NCBI GenBank assembly: GCA_023666425.1
Contig: JAMPCA010000001.1
Coordinates: 1,094,470 to 1,158,469 of the forward strand
DNA from: Muribaculaceae bacterium
GTDB taxonomy: Bacteria > Bacillota > Clostridia > Lachnospirales > Lachnospiraceae
Length of the DNA: 64,000 nucleotides
Direction of reading: 5' to 3'
The notes under the pieces: model-generated
Told to the model about the DNA's origin: nothing
What the model saw: only the letters and a program-made list of their open reading frames with translations
The model's database searches: none
In this document: piece by piece, positions 38,496 through 46,942 of the stretch
How the letters are laid out: each line of letters opens with the position of its first letter
Numbering within the stretch: the stretch's first letter is position 1
Program-made: the position numbers and the translations under genes

Positions 38496-38838
38496 AAAAA
38501 AAGTCGCCTCCTTTTCGCACTTAAAAGTTCAGTACGACAAGCGGTGACTGTACACGTTGCCGGGTGTGTCTCCTGCGGTAAGGTGCCGCTTCAGCGGCGG
38601 ATTCCTTATCGCCCCACCGTAAGGTGGTACTCCGTACCGGATTCCTTATCGCCCTGGTAAGGAACTTCCTTATCTCATTCCACTCCCGTCGTATCTGCCC
38701 ATGGCAGACGGTTACTATCTGTACAGTGACTTGTCGTCAGTTTCCTAACTTGACATTCGCTCCACGGAAAAACCCGCCACTAAAAGACCATCCTCCGGGC
38801 GGCAACCTCGCGCTTCACAGCTATCATGTCACAGCAAT
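38496..38838 (-). ncRNA. Structured S10-operon leader RNA
   Basis: This is the transcribed leader between the promoter at 38843-38871 and rpsJ; no gene is seen in it. On the minus strand GATAAGGAA occurs three times (38666-38674, 38642-38650, 38602-38610), the last two inside a longer repeat GGCGATAAGGAATCCG. Between them lie hairpins: GGTAC/GTACC (38626-38638), CCACC/GGTGG (38614-38627) and GCCGCT/AGCGGC (38585-38598). Closer to the promoter CCGCC/GGCGG followed by GTTTTT (38768-38802) could be an attenuator. It is presumably an autoregulatory r-protein target, with L4 the leading candidate; I do not recognise it as a named leader class. Confidence 0.6.
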
Positions 38839-38842
38839 TGGT

Positions 38843-38871
38843 ATTATACATGGTGTTTTTGGAAAATGCAA
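38843..38871 (-). promoter_or_regulatory. S10 superoperon promoter
   Basis: Minus strand: TTGCAT (38866-38871), 17 nt, TATAAT (38843-38848) with TG upstream of the -10. It is the only strong promoter seen upstream of the 31-gene ribosomal block. Confidence 0.85.
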
Positions 38872-38926
38872 GCATTTTTTTAAATTTTTGTAATATTTGT
38901 GGGAACACGCTAAAAAACGCAGGGAT

Positions 38927-38956
38927 TTGCACTTGCCCTGCAATGGATTCTATTAT
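38927..38956 (+). promoter_or_regulatory. Candidate promoter for the 38996 methyltransferase gene
   Basis: Plus strand: TTGCAC (38927-38932), 18 nt, TATTAT (38951-38956), divergent from the S10 promoter. Confidence 0.5.
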
Positions 38957-38995
38957 AAAATGAAAACATATTTTGGGAAGAAAAGGAGAGTTGCG

Positions 38996-39880
38996 ATGTG
39001 GCTTGCAGACCGTTGGAAGGACTATGAGGTAATTGACTGCACAAAGGGCGAAAAACTGGAGCGCTGGGGCGGATACATTCTGGTGCGTCCGGATCCCCAG
39101 GTCATCTGGGATACACCGAAAACGGATGCGCGCTGGGAGAATAAAAACGGGCATTACCACCGCAGCGCAAAGGGCGGCGGCAGCTGGGAATTTTTCGACC
39201 TTCCCGAAGAGTGGAGCATTCACTATACCCTCCCGACAGGGAAGACCCTCTGCTTCCGCCTAAAGCCCTTTAGCTTTAAGCACACCGGCCTGTTCCCGGA
39301 GCAGGCGGCGAACTGGGACTGGTTTTCCATGCTGATTCACAGCGCTGTGACCGGCGGTCAGGAGGTGAAGGTGTTAAACCTTTTTGCCTATACCGGGGGC
39401 GCCACACTGGCCGCCGCCGCCGCTGGCGCAAGCGTGACCCATGTGGACGCCTCGAAAGGCATGGTGACATGGGCAAAAGAGAACGCAATCGCCTCGGGTC
39501 TTGGAGATGCATCTGTCCGCTGGCTGGTGGACGACTGCGTAAAATTCGCAGAGCGGGAACTTCGCAGAGGAAACCATTACGATGCGATCATTATGGATCC
39601 TCCCTCCTACGGCCGCGGCCCCAGGGGCGAGCTCTGGAAGCTGGAGGAGAGCATCTATCCGCTCATACAGCTCTGCGGACAGCTCCTTACGGACAAGCCC
39701 CTCTTTTTTTTGATCAACTCCTACACGACCGGACTGCAGCCTGCGGTTCTCAGCTATATGATGAGCACTGTATTAAAGCCCTTTGCCGGAGCCGTGACCG
39801 CCGACGAACTTGGCCTGCCCGTGTCTGTAAACGGGCTTGTGCTTCCCTGCGGCGCCAGCGGACGGTTCAGCCGGCTCTGA
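38996..39880 (+). CDS. Class I SAM-dependent methyltransferase, RlmI-like
   Basis: A 294-residue protein of the family related to RlmI/RlmK rRNA cytosine methyltransferases. The N-terminal part (1-110) contains KHTGLFPEQAANWDW; the Rossmann domain has KVLNLFAYTGGATLAAAAAG (motif I), VTHVDASKGMVTWAKENA, and the catalytic-type MDPPSYGRGPRGE. No PUA domain is present, so it is shorter than RlmI. The ATG at 38996 follows AAGGAG; the longer frame from 38897 has no site. It stands alone between the S10 promoter and the convergent BlaR1-type gene. Target base unknown. Confidence 0.83.
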   Translation: MWLADRWKDYEVIDCTKGEKLERWGGYILVRPDPQVIWDTPKTDARWENKNGHYHRSAKGGGSWEFFDLPEEWSIHYTLPTGKTLCFRLKPFSFKHTGLFPEQAANWDWFSMLIHSAVTGGQEVKVLNLFAYTGGATLAAAAAGASVTHVDASKGMVTWAKENAIASGLGDASVRWLVDDCVKFAERELRRGNHYDAIIMDPPSYGRGPRGELWKLEESIYPLIQLCGQLLTDKPLFFLINSYTTGLQPAVLSYMMSTVLKPFAGAVTADELGLPVSVNGLVLPCGASGRFSRL

Positions 39881-39890
39881 TCCTGCCGTC

Positions 39891-41921
39891 CTAGCCTGCA
39901 AAGCTCAGTCCCTCGAAAATGTCATTCGGGGTATCATAGGTGCCCGAGAGCAGATAAACTTTCCCATTCGGTTCCTCCATCTGGAAATATGCAAGGATCC
40001 GTTCTCCGTCTTCTTCATAGAAGAAATTCACCGTGACAAGCCCGTCTTTGACAACGAAGCTCTCCATGCCAAGCTTCGTCCCCTTTTTTACATCTGCTTT
40101 CGCAGAACTTAAGGGATCTCTGAGATGGGCGGTAAAATGCTCGCGCGCCGTAACCGGAAACTCACTCTGGTATTTTTCCTCGCAGGAGAAAAATTCTCCC
40201 TCCGTCGGCTCCTGATAGACCAGCTCTCCGCCCTCCATACGCCATGTTCCCATAATCCAGTCCGTCTGTAAAATATCGCAGCGGGTGACGGCGCGAACCG
40301 TACCGTCTCCTGAAAATATGGTATCTTCCCACTCCGGATTTGCGGTAAAGCCGCCGATCTCCATCAGTTTTCCCCCCGCATAACGCACCAGCCGGGTATA
40401 GGGATCGTCGCTGGGACCGTCGTCATAAAAGCCCAGTTCCACAAACGAATCTCCCTTGTCTATATTCAGAATATAATAGCGGTCGGTCTGCGGTGTGTCC
40501 GGCAACAGTTCAATGGAAACCTCTTTCTTCCCGTCACTGCCGGGCTTCACAGTGACAACAATGCAATCCATATCAGAATCCATCGTGGACGATTTCTCAA
40601 AGACTGCCGTTAAACTCTCCGCCTTTCCGTCTCCGTCCATATCCACGGAAATGGTATCGCCGAAATAGACAATATCCATATCCTTTTCCCCCTCCGGGGA
40701 CGGGGTCGCGGCATTGTTTCCCGCCTCCGCATTCAGGCTCTCTGTATTCTTTTCCTCCGTTGAAACCAGAGTCTCCGTGTCCGCGCCGGGTGCGGGCTCC
40801 TGCGTATCCTCCGTCTCTGTACCGGTCACTGCCTGGGACGCCCCGGGATCCTCCGTGCCCACCGCCACCTGCGGACTGTCCGGCTCCGTGAGCAGGATCA
40901 CCGCGAAGATTATTCCTATCACAAGGCACAGAACTGCCCCGATAACCGCCGGTTTTTTGTAATTTAACACATTTTGAATTCTCATTTTTACACCTACCTC
41001 TCCAAAAGCCGGCGGGAAAAATACGCCGAGCCTCTTTCCTGTGCTGAGTGCAAACAGTGCCCGGGCATATCCGCCCTTCTCCTCAGCATTCATATTCGAA
41101 GCCACCCGCTCATCGCAGGCCAGCTCCATGTCACGACCCAAAAGCACATAGGCCAGCCACACCAGCGGGTGAAACCAGTACAGCGAAAGCAGCAGATACC
41201 ATAGGGGTTTTAAGATGTGGTCGCCGTTTTTTATGTGCATCTGCTCGTGCGCAAGCACATACGGAAGCTCCCCCTCAATCCCAAAAGGTACATAGATCCG
41301 GGGTCTCACCGTCCCCAGCACAAAGGGCGACTGTATCCGGTCACTCTGCCAGACCTTCTCCGAAAAGCGCACGGCGTCTCTGAGCCGCCGCCTCAGGAAA
41401 ATGCATCGGAACACCCCACACAGGAAAAAAATCGCCGCTCCCCCAAGCCACACCCCGCTTAGAGCCTTCAGCCCTCCCGCAGATATTTTTCCGCCATAAA
41501 CAGTCAAACCGGCATCAAAGGAGCGTGATTCCTCTTCCCCCGTCTTTGCCTGTCCCGCAAAAGATCTCCGTGTCTGTGCGTTCCTCACTTCCGGTACGTT
41601 CCGTCCCTCTGCACCCACTGCTGCCGCGCCTGCCGCTTTGCTCCAGAAGGGAAAAACGCCGGAACCGCCCATATCGGCAGATGCCGGTTGATCCGTCCCT
41701 GCCGCCCAAAGACCCTGCGCCTCCTCCAAATATCCGCGGGCGCTGAAGGGGCTTTCAATACTAACCGGAACCAGCAGGCGAAGCCCCGCCACTGCCCACA
41801 GCAGCACAAACACCCGGTGGGGCGCCCTCTTAAACAGTACCCGCAGCAAGGCGATGAGCAGAATAAAAACTCCCGCCTGCAAACTGAGCGCAAGCACTGT
41901 CTGAAAAGCCGTCTCTGCCAT
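39891..41921 (-). CDS. BlaR1-type M56 membrane peptidase sensor
   Basis: A 676-residue membrane metalloprotease-sensor. Transmembrane helices lie at about 5-30, 35-55, 155-178 and 240-262; the zinc site is HEQMH (225-229) with the downstream ELACDERVA. Another helix at about 333-355 is followed by an extracytoplasmic domain of about 320 residues. That domain lacks the penicillin-binding SxxK fold of true BlaR1; it is Asp/Thr-rich, then has DMDGDGKAE, a calcium-loop-like motif. In the family, cleavage of the partner BlaI relieves repression. The ATG at 41921 has GGGGGA 6 nt upstream; a GTG at 41927 is possible. It is coupled to the BlaI-type gene. The inducer is probably not a beta-lactam. Confidence 0.85.
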   Translation of the reverse strand: MAETAFQTVLALSLQAGVFILLIALLRVLFKRAPHRVFVLLWAVAGLRLLVPVSIESPFSARGYLEEAQGLWAAGTDQPASADMGGSGVFPFWSKAAGAAAVGAEGRNVPEVRNAQTRRSFAGQAKTGEEESRSFDAGLTVYGGKISAGGLKALSGVWLGGAAIFFLCGVFRCIFLRRRLRDAVRFSEKVWQSDRIQSPFVLGTVRPRIYVPFGIEGELPYVLAHEQMHIKNGDHILKPLWYLLLSLYWFHPLVWLAYVLLGRDMELACDERVASNMNAEEKGGYARALFALSTGKRLGVFFPPAFGEVGVKMRIQNVLNYKKPAVIGAVLCLVIGIIFAVILLTEPDSPQVAVGTEDPGASQAVTGTETEDTQEPAPGADTETLVSTEEKNTESLNAEAGNNAATPSPEGEKDMDIVYFGDTISVDMDGDGKAESLTAVFEKSSTMDSDMDCIVVTVKPGSDGKKEVSIELLPDTPQTDRYYILNIDKGDSFVELGFYDDGPSDDPYTRLVRYAGGKLMEIGGFTANPEWEDTIFSGDGTVRAVTRCDILQTDWIMGTWRMEGGELVYQEPTEGEFFSCEEKYQSEFPVTAREHFTAHLRDPLSSAKADVKKGTKLGMESFVVKDGLVTVNFFYEEDGERILAYFQMEEPNGKVYLLSGTYDTPNDIFEGLSFAG

Positions 41922-41923
41922 AC

Positions 41924-42301
41924 TCACTCCCCCTTTTCCTCATTTTCACAGGCATCCAGCATCTGTCTGATCTGTGCTACATCCTCCCTGCTGAGCCTCT
42001 CCCTTCGGGTAAAGGCCGCCACAAACTGCGGGACGGAGCCACCGAAGGTTCTCTCCACCAACTCATCAATCTGCGCCTCCTGCACCTGCTCCCGGCTCAC
42101 CAAAGCGGTAACTACAGCGTTCTCATTCTGCACCACTTTCCGCTCCGACAGCCTTCTTATTACCGTGTAGGTCGTGGCCTTACTCCAGCCCAGCCCCTCC
42201 CTGCACAGCTTTACCAGCTGCGTACTTCCCACCGGCTCATGCTCCCACAAAATCTGTAAAAAACGATACTCGCTCTCGAATACTTTCGGTCTCTCGCCCA
42301 T
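41924..42301 (-). CDS. BlaI/MecI family transcriptional repressor
   Basis: A 125-residue winged-helix repressor. It has SEYRFLQILWEHEPVGSTQL, the recognition helix region GWSKATTYTVIRRLSERKVV, and a C-terminal dimerisation part with the VERTFGGSVPQFVAAF segment typical of BlaI proteins. The ATG at 42301 follows GGAGG by 5 nt and is preferred to 42313. It is predicted to bind the two palindromes at 42351-42366 and 42378-42393 and so repress its own operon until the M56 sensor inactivates it. Confidence 0.92.
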   Translation of the reverse strand: MGERPKVFESEYRFLQILWEHEPVGSTQLVKLCREGLGWSKATTYTVIRRLSERKVVQNENAVVTALVSREQVQEAQIDELVERTFGGSVPQFVAAFTRRERLSREDVAQIRQMLDACENEEKGE

Positions 42302-42350
42302 CTCTTCCTCCATCCCGTAACCCGGTCAGAATCTTATACTCCAGCTATAG

Positions 42351-42366
42351 GTTTAACCAATTCAAC
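42351..42366 (-). promoter_or_regulatory. Second operator-like palindrome of the BlaI-type operon
   Basis: GTTTAAC-CA-ATTCAAC, an imperfect copy of the site at 42378-42393 with the same 7-2-7 layout, 27 bp away centre to centre and downstream of the -10. Confidence 0.65.
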
Positions 42367-42376
42367 CTGCATTTGA

Positions 42377-42405
42377 AGTTTAACACGTTAAACCTCATCT
42401 GTCAA
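42377..42405 (-). promoter_or_regulatory. Promoter and main operator of the BlaI-type operon
   Basis: Minus strand: TTGACA (42400-42405), 17 nt, TAAACT (42377-42382). The perfect palindrome GTTTAAC-GT-GTTAAAC (42378-42393) fills the spacer and the -10, the expected place for a repressor site. Established BlaI/MecI sites are also short inverted repeats, though with a different core. Confidence 0.75.
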
Positions 42406-42624
42406 CTACATTTTCGTAAGTCACAAAATTCTTTCCGCAGGCACAGAATTCCTTCGCGATTGCAGGTGCAAGCCCTTGCACACTCTTTAGTATCCCAATA
42501 AACCGTCAAATATATAGGAAAAATTATGGATTCACCAGATAAAAATGACATGATGCGGCGGCTTAGCCGCCGCACGAACTGACGCCCCGGGCTTTCTGAT
42601 CCCGGCAGGCCTGTCGTCTGTGTT
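42406..42624. other. Intergenic stretch between the BlaI-type promoter and the transketolase genes
   Basis: No gene is seen. It holds a GC-rich hairpin GCGGCGGC-TTA-GCCGCCGC (42555-42573), which may serve as a weak terminator for the transketolase genes because T-rich DNA follows about 10 nt later on the minus strand. It also holds TCGTAAGTCACAAAAT (42414-42429), which recurs inverted at 49241-49256. Confidence 0.5.
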
Positions 42625-43566
42625 TTATCTGCAGAAGGCTTTCACCTTTTTATAGATACCCTCTGCATCCAGCCCATACTTGTGAATGAGCTCTGCCGCA
42701 GGCCCCGACTCGCCAAAACAGTCGTTTACGCCAATGCGGAGAAGTCTGGTGGGAGCCTTCCCGGAGAGAAGCTCCGCCACAGCGCTGCCCAGCCCTCCGG
42801 TCACATAGTGCTCCTCTGCGGTCACCGCCCTGCCCGTCTTTGCGGCCGAAGCAAGAACCAGCTCCTCGTCCAAAGGCTTGATTGTATGGATATTGATGAC
42901 CTCCGCGTCTATGCCGTCAGCCTCCAGCAGCTTTGCCGCCTCCAACGCCTCGCAGACCTCCAGTCCCGTGGCAAAAATGCTCACGTCTTTTCCCTCTTTC
43001 AGCAGCCGCCCTTTTCCGAGCTCAAACCGGTAGTCCGGCGAGTCATTGATCACGGGGAGCGCCAGACGGCCAAAACGCATATAGACAGGCCCCACATGCT
43101 CATAGGCGGCATGTACTGCTGCCCGCGCCTCCACATCATCCGAAGGGTTTACAACCACCATTCCCGGAATCTCCCGCATAAGCGCAAGATCCTCCAGACA
43201 CTGGTGGGTCGCCCCGTCCTCTCCCACGGAAATTCCCGCATGGGTCGCGCCAATCTTAACATTTAGATGGGGATAGCCGATGGAATTGCGCACCTGCTCG
43301 TAGTTGCGCCCGGAGGCAAACATCGCAAAGGAGCTGATAAAGGGCACCTTGCCGCAGGTTGCCAGCCCCGCCGCGATTCCCGTCATATTGCACTCCGCAA
43401 TCCCGCAATCCCAGTGGCGCTCCGGGAATTCCTTCTGAAAAATTCCGGTCTTCGTGGCTCCCGCCAGATCGGCGTCCAGTACAATTACGTCCTCATGCAT
43501 ACGGCCAAGCTCTGTCAGCGCATTGCCGTAGCTTTCTCTCGTCGCAATCTTCTTTATTTCTGACAT
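42625..43566 (-). CDS. Transketolase, C-terminal (pyrimidine-binding and C) subunit
   Basis: A 313-residue half-transketolase. It has ELGRMHEDVIVLDADLAGAT at the start, FPERHWDCGIAECNMTGIAA with the catalytic Glu that activates thiamine diphosphate, and a C-terminal domain with ATGLEVCEALEAAKLLEADG. With the N-terminal half it transfers two-carbon ketol units in the pentose phosphate pathway; related halves also act in DXP-like chemistry, but the neighbour supports transketolase. The start overlaps the end of the N-terminal half by 13 nt. Confidence 0.93.
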   Translation of the reverse strand: MSEIKKIATRESYGNALTELGRMHEDVIVLDADLAGATKTGIFQKEFPERHWDCGIAECNMTGIAAGLATCGKVPFISSFAMFASGRNYEQVRNSIGYPHLNVKIGATHAGISVGEDGATHQCLEDLALMREIPGMVVVNPSDDVEARAAVHAAYEHVGPVYMRFGRLALPVINDSPDYRFELGKGRLLKEGKDVSIFATGLEVCEALEAAKLLEADGIDAEVINIHTIKPLDEELVLASAAKTGRAVTAEEHYVTGGLGSAVAELLSGKAPTRLLRIGVNDCFGESGPAAELIHKYGLDAEGIYKKVKAFCR

Positions 43567-44390
43567 AATGCTTCACCCGCTTTCTTAAGCTCTTCCATGG
43601 CCTTCCGGTACTCCTCATCGCTGGGCGCCTTGCCGTGCCAGTCCGCCACATTTTCCATATAAGATACGCCCCTGCCCTTCACCGTTTTTGCGATGATCGC
43701 CGTAGGCATCCCCTTCGTGCTCCTCGCCTCCGCAAAAGCGGCGCGAATCTGGTCAAAATCATTCCCATCAATGGTGATGGTATGGAAATTAAATGCCTCA
43801 AATTTCCGGTCGATGGGGTAAGGGCTGCACACCTTGCCAATCTCCCCGTCAATCTGCAGATTGTTGTTGTCCACGATGACCACAAGGTTGTCCAGCTTCC
43901 GGTGTCCCGCCCACATGGCGGCCTCCCAGATCTGTCCCTCCTGAATCTCCCCGTCTCCGGTCAGGGCATACACGCGGTAATCCTTCCTGTCGTACTTGCC
44001 CGCAGCCGCCATTCCGACAGCGACAGACACACCCTGCCCCAGGGAACCGCTGGACATGTCCACGCCCGGAATATGCTTCATGTCCGGATGTCCCTGCAGA
44101 TAGGAACCGGTGTGACGGAGTGTCTTTAGATCCTCCTTCGGAAAATAGCCCCTCTCCGCAAGTACAGAATACAGCCCCGGCGCCACATGTCCCTTCGACA
44201 GCACAAAACGGTCGCGGTCAGCGTCCCCCGGATTCTCCGGGTCAATGTGCATCTCCTCAAAATACAGATATGTGAAAATGTCCGCCGCCGACAGCGAGCC
44301 GCCCGGATGCCCGGATTTTGCACTGTACACCGCAGTCACTATGCTCTGGCGCACGTTGTTTGCAATCCTTTGAAGTTCTAAATTATCCAT
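43554..44390 (-). CDS. Transketolase, N-terminal (thiamine diphosphate-binding) subunit
   Basis: A 278-residue half-transketolase. It has SAKSGHPGGSLSAADIFTYL, SGSLGQGVSVAVGMAAAGKY, and the ThDP motif GDGEIQEGQIWEAAMWAGHR ending in NNLQIDG. The ATG at 44390 begins MDNLELQRIANNVRQ and uses AAGGAG that overlaps the recR stop; the longer frame starts inside recR. It is coupled to the C-terminal half downstream. Split transketolases are common in Clostridia. Confidence 0.94.
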   Translation of the reverse strand: MDNLELQRIANNVRQSIVTAVYSAKSGHPGGSLSAADIFTYLYFEEMHIDPENPGDADRDRFVLSKGHVAPGLYSVLAERGYFPKEDLKTLRHTGSYLQGHPDMKHIPGVDMSSGSLGQGVSVAVGMAAAGKYDRKDYRVYALTGDGEIQEGQIWEAAMWAGHRKLDNLVVIVDNNNLQIDGEIGKVCSPYPIDRKFEAFNFHTITIDGNDFDQIRAAFAEARSTKGMPTAIIAKTVKGRGVSYMENVADWHGKAPSDEEYRKAMEELKKAGEALCQK

Positions 44391-44400
44391 ACAGTCTCCT

Positions 44401-44997
44401 TTACAATTCCGTTCTTCCCTGCAGTGCACGGAGAAGCGTCACTTCATCTATGTATTCCAGATCGCCCCCCACGGGGACGCCGCTGGCAATCCTTGTAACC
44501 TTAATTCCGGTGGGCTTGATCAGCTTACTGATATACATGGCCGTCGTCTCCCCCTCCAGACTGGAATTCGTGGCGATGATCACCTCGTCCACATCATTCT
44601 CCAGCCGGATCATCAGCTCCTTTAGCTTAATGTCCTGCGGCCCGATCCCCAGCATGGGCGAAATCGCACCGTGAAGCACATGGTAGACGCCCTCATACTT
44701 TCCAGTCTTTTCATATGCCACCAGATCCCTCGTGTTCTCCACCACCATGATGGATTTCTTATCTCTGCTGTTATCGCTGCAGACCGGGCAGAGCTCCTGA
44801 TCCGTCAAATTGTAACAACATTTACAATACCTGACATTCTGCTTCGCCGAGAGCATGGCGGATGACAACGCCTCCACCTGCTCCACCGGCATATTTAAAA
44901 TATGAAAGGCAAGCCGCTGGGCGGACTTTGCCCCAATCCCCGGCAGGGAGGACAGCTCCTCAATCAGTCTTGATATTTCACCGCTGAAATACTCCAT
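44401..44997 (-). CDS. recR: Recombination mediator protein RecR
   Basis: A 198-residue protein of the RecFOR gap-repair pathway. Helix-hairpin-helix (SSLPGIGAKSAQRLAFHIL), zinc finger (CKCCYNLTDQELCPVCSD, about 58-75), and Toprim domain (MVVENTRDLVAYEKTGKYEG) ending with the Walker-B-like GGDLEYIDEVTL. Its ATG overlaps the ybaB stop (TGATG). dnaX-ybaB-recR is a conserved order. Confidence 0.97.
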   Translation of the reverse strand: MEYFSGEISRLIEELSSLPGIGAKSAQRLAFHILNMPVEQVEALSSAMLSAKQNVRYCKCCYNLTDQELCPVCSDNSRDKKSIMVVENTRDLVAYEKTGKYEGVYHVLHGAISPMLGIGPQDIKLKELMIRLENDVDEVIIATNSSLEGETTAMYISKLIKPTGIKVTRIASGVPVGGDLEYIDEVTLLRALQGRTEL

Positions 44998-45341
44998 CAG
45001 AACGGAAGGCCTCCTCCCAGCCCCCCGGTGATCGACGCCATGGACTTCTGGGAAGCTTCCTCAATCTGACGGAGCGCCTCGTTCGTCGCCGCCATGATCA
45101 GATCCTCCAGCATCTCGATATCATCCGGGTCTACCACCTCCTCAGACAGCTTCACTCTCGTGACCTCATGCCTGCCGGACACCGTGACTTCCACAGCTCC
45201 TCCGCCCGCCTTCGCGGTAATCTCCTGCTCCGACAGCGTCTTCTGCGCCTCCTCCATCTGCTTTTGCATCTTCTGCGCCTGCTTCATCAGATTGTTCATG
45301 TTCCCCGGCATTCCGCCCGGAAATCCGCCTCTTTTTGCCAT
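44997..45341 (-). CDS. YbaB/EbfC family nucleoid-associated protein
   Basis: A 114-residue DNA-binding protein. It starts MAKRGGFPGGMPGNMNNLMK, followed by a helical QAQKMQKQMEEAQKTLSEQE and AGGGAVEVTVSGRHEVTRVK; it ends in a glycine-rich tail. The ATG at 45341 follows AGGAGG. It is between dnaX (25 nt) and recR (overlap), a near-universal context; the precise role in recombination or nucleoid structure is not settled for the family. Confidence 0.94.
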   Translation of the reverse strand: MAKRGGFPGGMPGNMNNLMKQAQKMQKQMEEAQKTLSEQEITAKAGGGAVEVTVSGRHEVTRVKLSEEVVDPDDIEMLEDLIMAATNEALRQIEEASQKSMASITGGLGGGLPF

Positions 45342-45366
45342 GAATATTCCTCCTAAAAATGTTATA

Positions 45367-46929
45367 TCAATCGTCAAAGTTCTCTTCGACGATATCCATC
45401 GTAATCATCTCCCGCAGATCGGGCACCGTCTCCTTCGCCGTGCGTCCGCTGTCGTTGAGCCTGAGTGTCAGCCCGACTTCCTTTCCAATGCGCTCCGAGA
45501 CCAGCCGTCCAAAGGCACTCATGCTTCCCGCCCTGTCCTCGTTCAGGTAGGCGTAGGCCGTCGGGTCATCAAACACCAGAAGCAGCCCGCCGTTGACCCC
45601 CAGACTGGGAACCGCCCTGTTTAAATACTGCCGGGCAATGCCTCCCGCCTCAGAGAGAATCGCTTTCCAGTTTTTAATGGCAAGCGCAATATCCTCCGGG
45701 ATGGCTTTGGGGAGAGGCGGCTTTTCCTGCTTTGCTACCGGAGCGCCTGCCTGCTGGGGCGCAGACACAAAGGCTCCCGACTCCAGCCTCTTCTCCAGAC
45801 TGTCCAGCCTGTCGACCAGCGCGCTGTAATCCCGCTCCATCTGCGGCCGGCAGAGCTTAATAATCGCAATCTCCAGCAGAATGCGCTTCTGGGCGGCATA
45901 TTTCACCTGGTTCCCCAGCTCGGAAAAAATACGGATATAGCGCATCAGAGGCTCCGGCTCTATCATGGCCGCCTCCTCCTTTAACGCCGCCAGATTGTCC
46001 TTTGACATATCCAGCGTCTCCTCCATCTCGTCGGAGCTCTGGATCAGAAGAAGATTCCGCATGTACCATGTAAAGTCGTTCACGAGCTGTCCCAGCTCCC
46101 GCCCCTCATTCACCAGCGCATCCACCGTGCCGATGGCTCCGACGATATCCTTCCCCAGAATCTGCCGAAGCAGCCGCGAAAACACCTCGGTATCCACCGC
46201 GCCGAGAACCTCCAGCACATTTTCATAGGTCAGCGTCTCTCCAAGATGAAAGGCAATGCACTGGTCCAGCAGGCTTAAAGCGTCTCTCATGGAGCCGTCC
46301 CCCACCTTCGCCACATAGCGCAGAGCCTTTTCCTCCGCCTCCACCTTTTCCTCCTCCATCAGCTCCGCCAGGCGCGCCGTGATGGTGTCCATGGAAATCC
46401 GGTGAAAATCATAGCGCTGACACCTGGATAAAATCGTGATGGGGATTTTGTGTGCCTCCGTGGTCGCCAGTATGAAAATCACATAGGCCGGAGGCTCCTC
46501 GAGCGTCTTAAGAAGCGCATTAAATGCCCCCGCCGAAAGCATATGTACTTCATCTATAATATAGACCTTGTACCTGCCTTCCGTGGGGCGGTAGCTGACC
46601 TCCTCCCTGATCTGGCGGATATTATCCACACCGTTGTTGGAGGCCGCATCAATCTCGATAACATTCATAGAAGTCCCGGCAGCGATGCTCTTGCATGCAG
46701 CGCAAGAGCCGCAGGGACTTCCATCCGCCGGATTCTCACAGTTGACTGCCCTTGCGAAAATCTTGGCAACCGTCGTCTTGCCGGTGCCTCTCGTCCCGCA
46801 GAACAGATACGCGTGCCCGATCCGGTCGGCTTTTATCTGATTCTTTAAGGTTGTGACAATGTGTTCCTGCCCCCTGACGTCCTCGAACTCCTGCGGCCGG
46901 AACTTCCGGTATAGCGCCGTGTAAGACAT
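45367..46929 (-). CDS. dnaX: DNA polymerase III subunit gamma/tau
   Basis: A 520-residue clamp-loader ATPase. It starts MSYTALYRKFRPQEFEDVRG; Walker A GTRGTGKTT (about 45-53), a four-cysteine zinc module (CENPADGSPCGSCAAC), Walker B VYIIDEVHML, sensor 1 ILATTEAHKIP, and SRC (SRCQRYDF). Domain III and a C-terminal tau-like region follow. No programmed-frameshift A-run was noticed. It is 13 nt downstream of pfkA and leads the dnaX-ybaB-recR set. Confidence 0.97.
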   Translation of the reverse strand: MSYTALYRKFRPQEFEDVRGQEHIVTTLKNQIKADRIGHAYLFCGTRGTGKTTVAKIFARAVNCENPADGSPCGSCAACKSIAAGTSMNVIEIDAASNNGVDNIRQIREEVSYRPTEGRYKVYIIDEVHMLSAGAFNALLKTLEEPPAYVIFILATTEAHKIPITILSRCQRYDFHRISMDTITARLAELMEEEKVEAEEKALRYVAKVGDGSMRDALSLLDQCIAFHLGETLTYENVLEVLGAVDTEVFSRLLRQILGKDIVGAIGTVDALVNEGRELGQLVNDFTWYMRNLLLIQSSDEMEETLDMSKDNLAALKEEAAMIEPEPLMRYIRIFSELGNQVKYAAQKRILLEIAIIKLCRPQMERDYSALVDRLDSLEKRLESGAFVSAPQQAGAPVAKQEKPPLPKAIPEDIALAIKNWKAILSEAGGIARQYLNRAVPSLGVNGGLLLVFDDPTAYAYLNEDRAGSMSAFGRLVSERIGKEVGLTLRLNDSGRTAKETVPDLREMITMDIVEENFDD

Positions 46930-46942
46930 GGCTCAATACTCC

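Noticed and set aside
38496..38838. T-box or other amino-acid riboswitch before rpsJ
   Set aside because: No T-box core sequence or specifier structure is present, and the downstream genes are ribosomal proteins.
42555..42573. Strong intrinsic terminator after the transketolase genes
   Set aside because: The GC stem is good but there is no T-run directly after it on the minus strand; mentioned only as a possible weak terminator.
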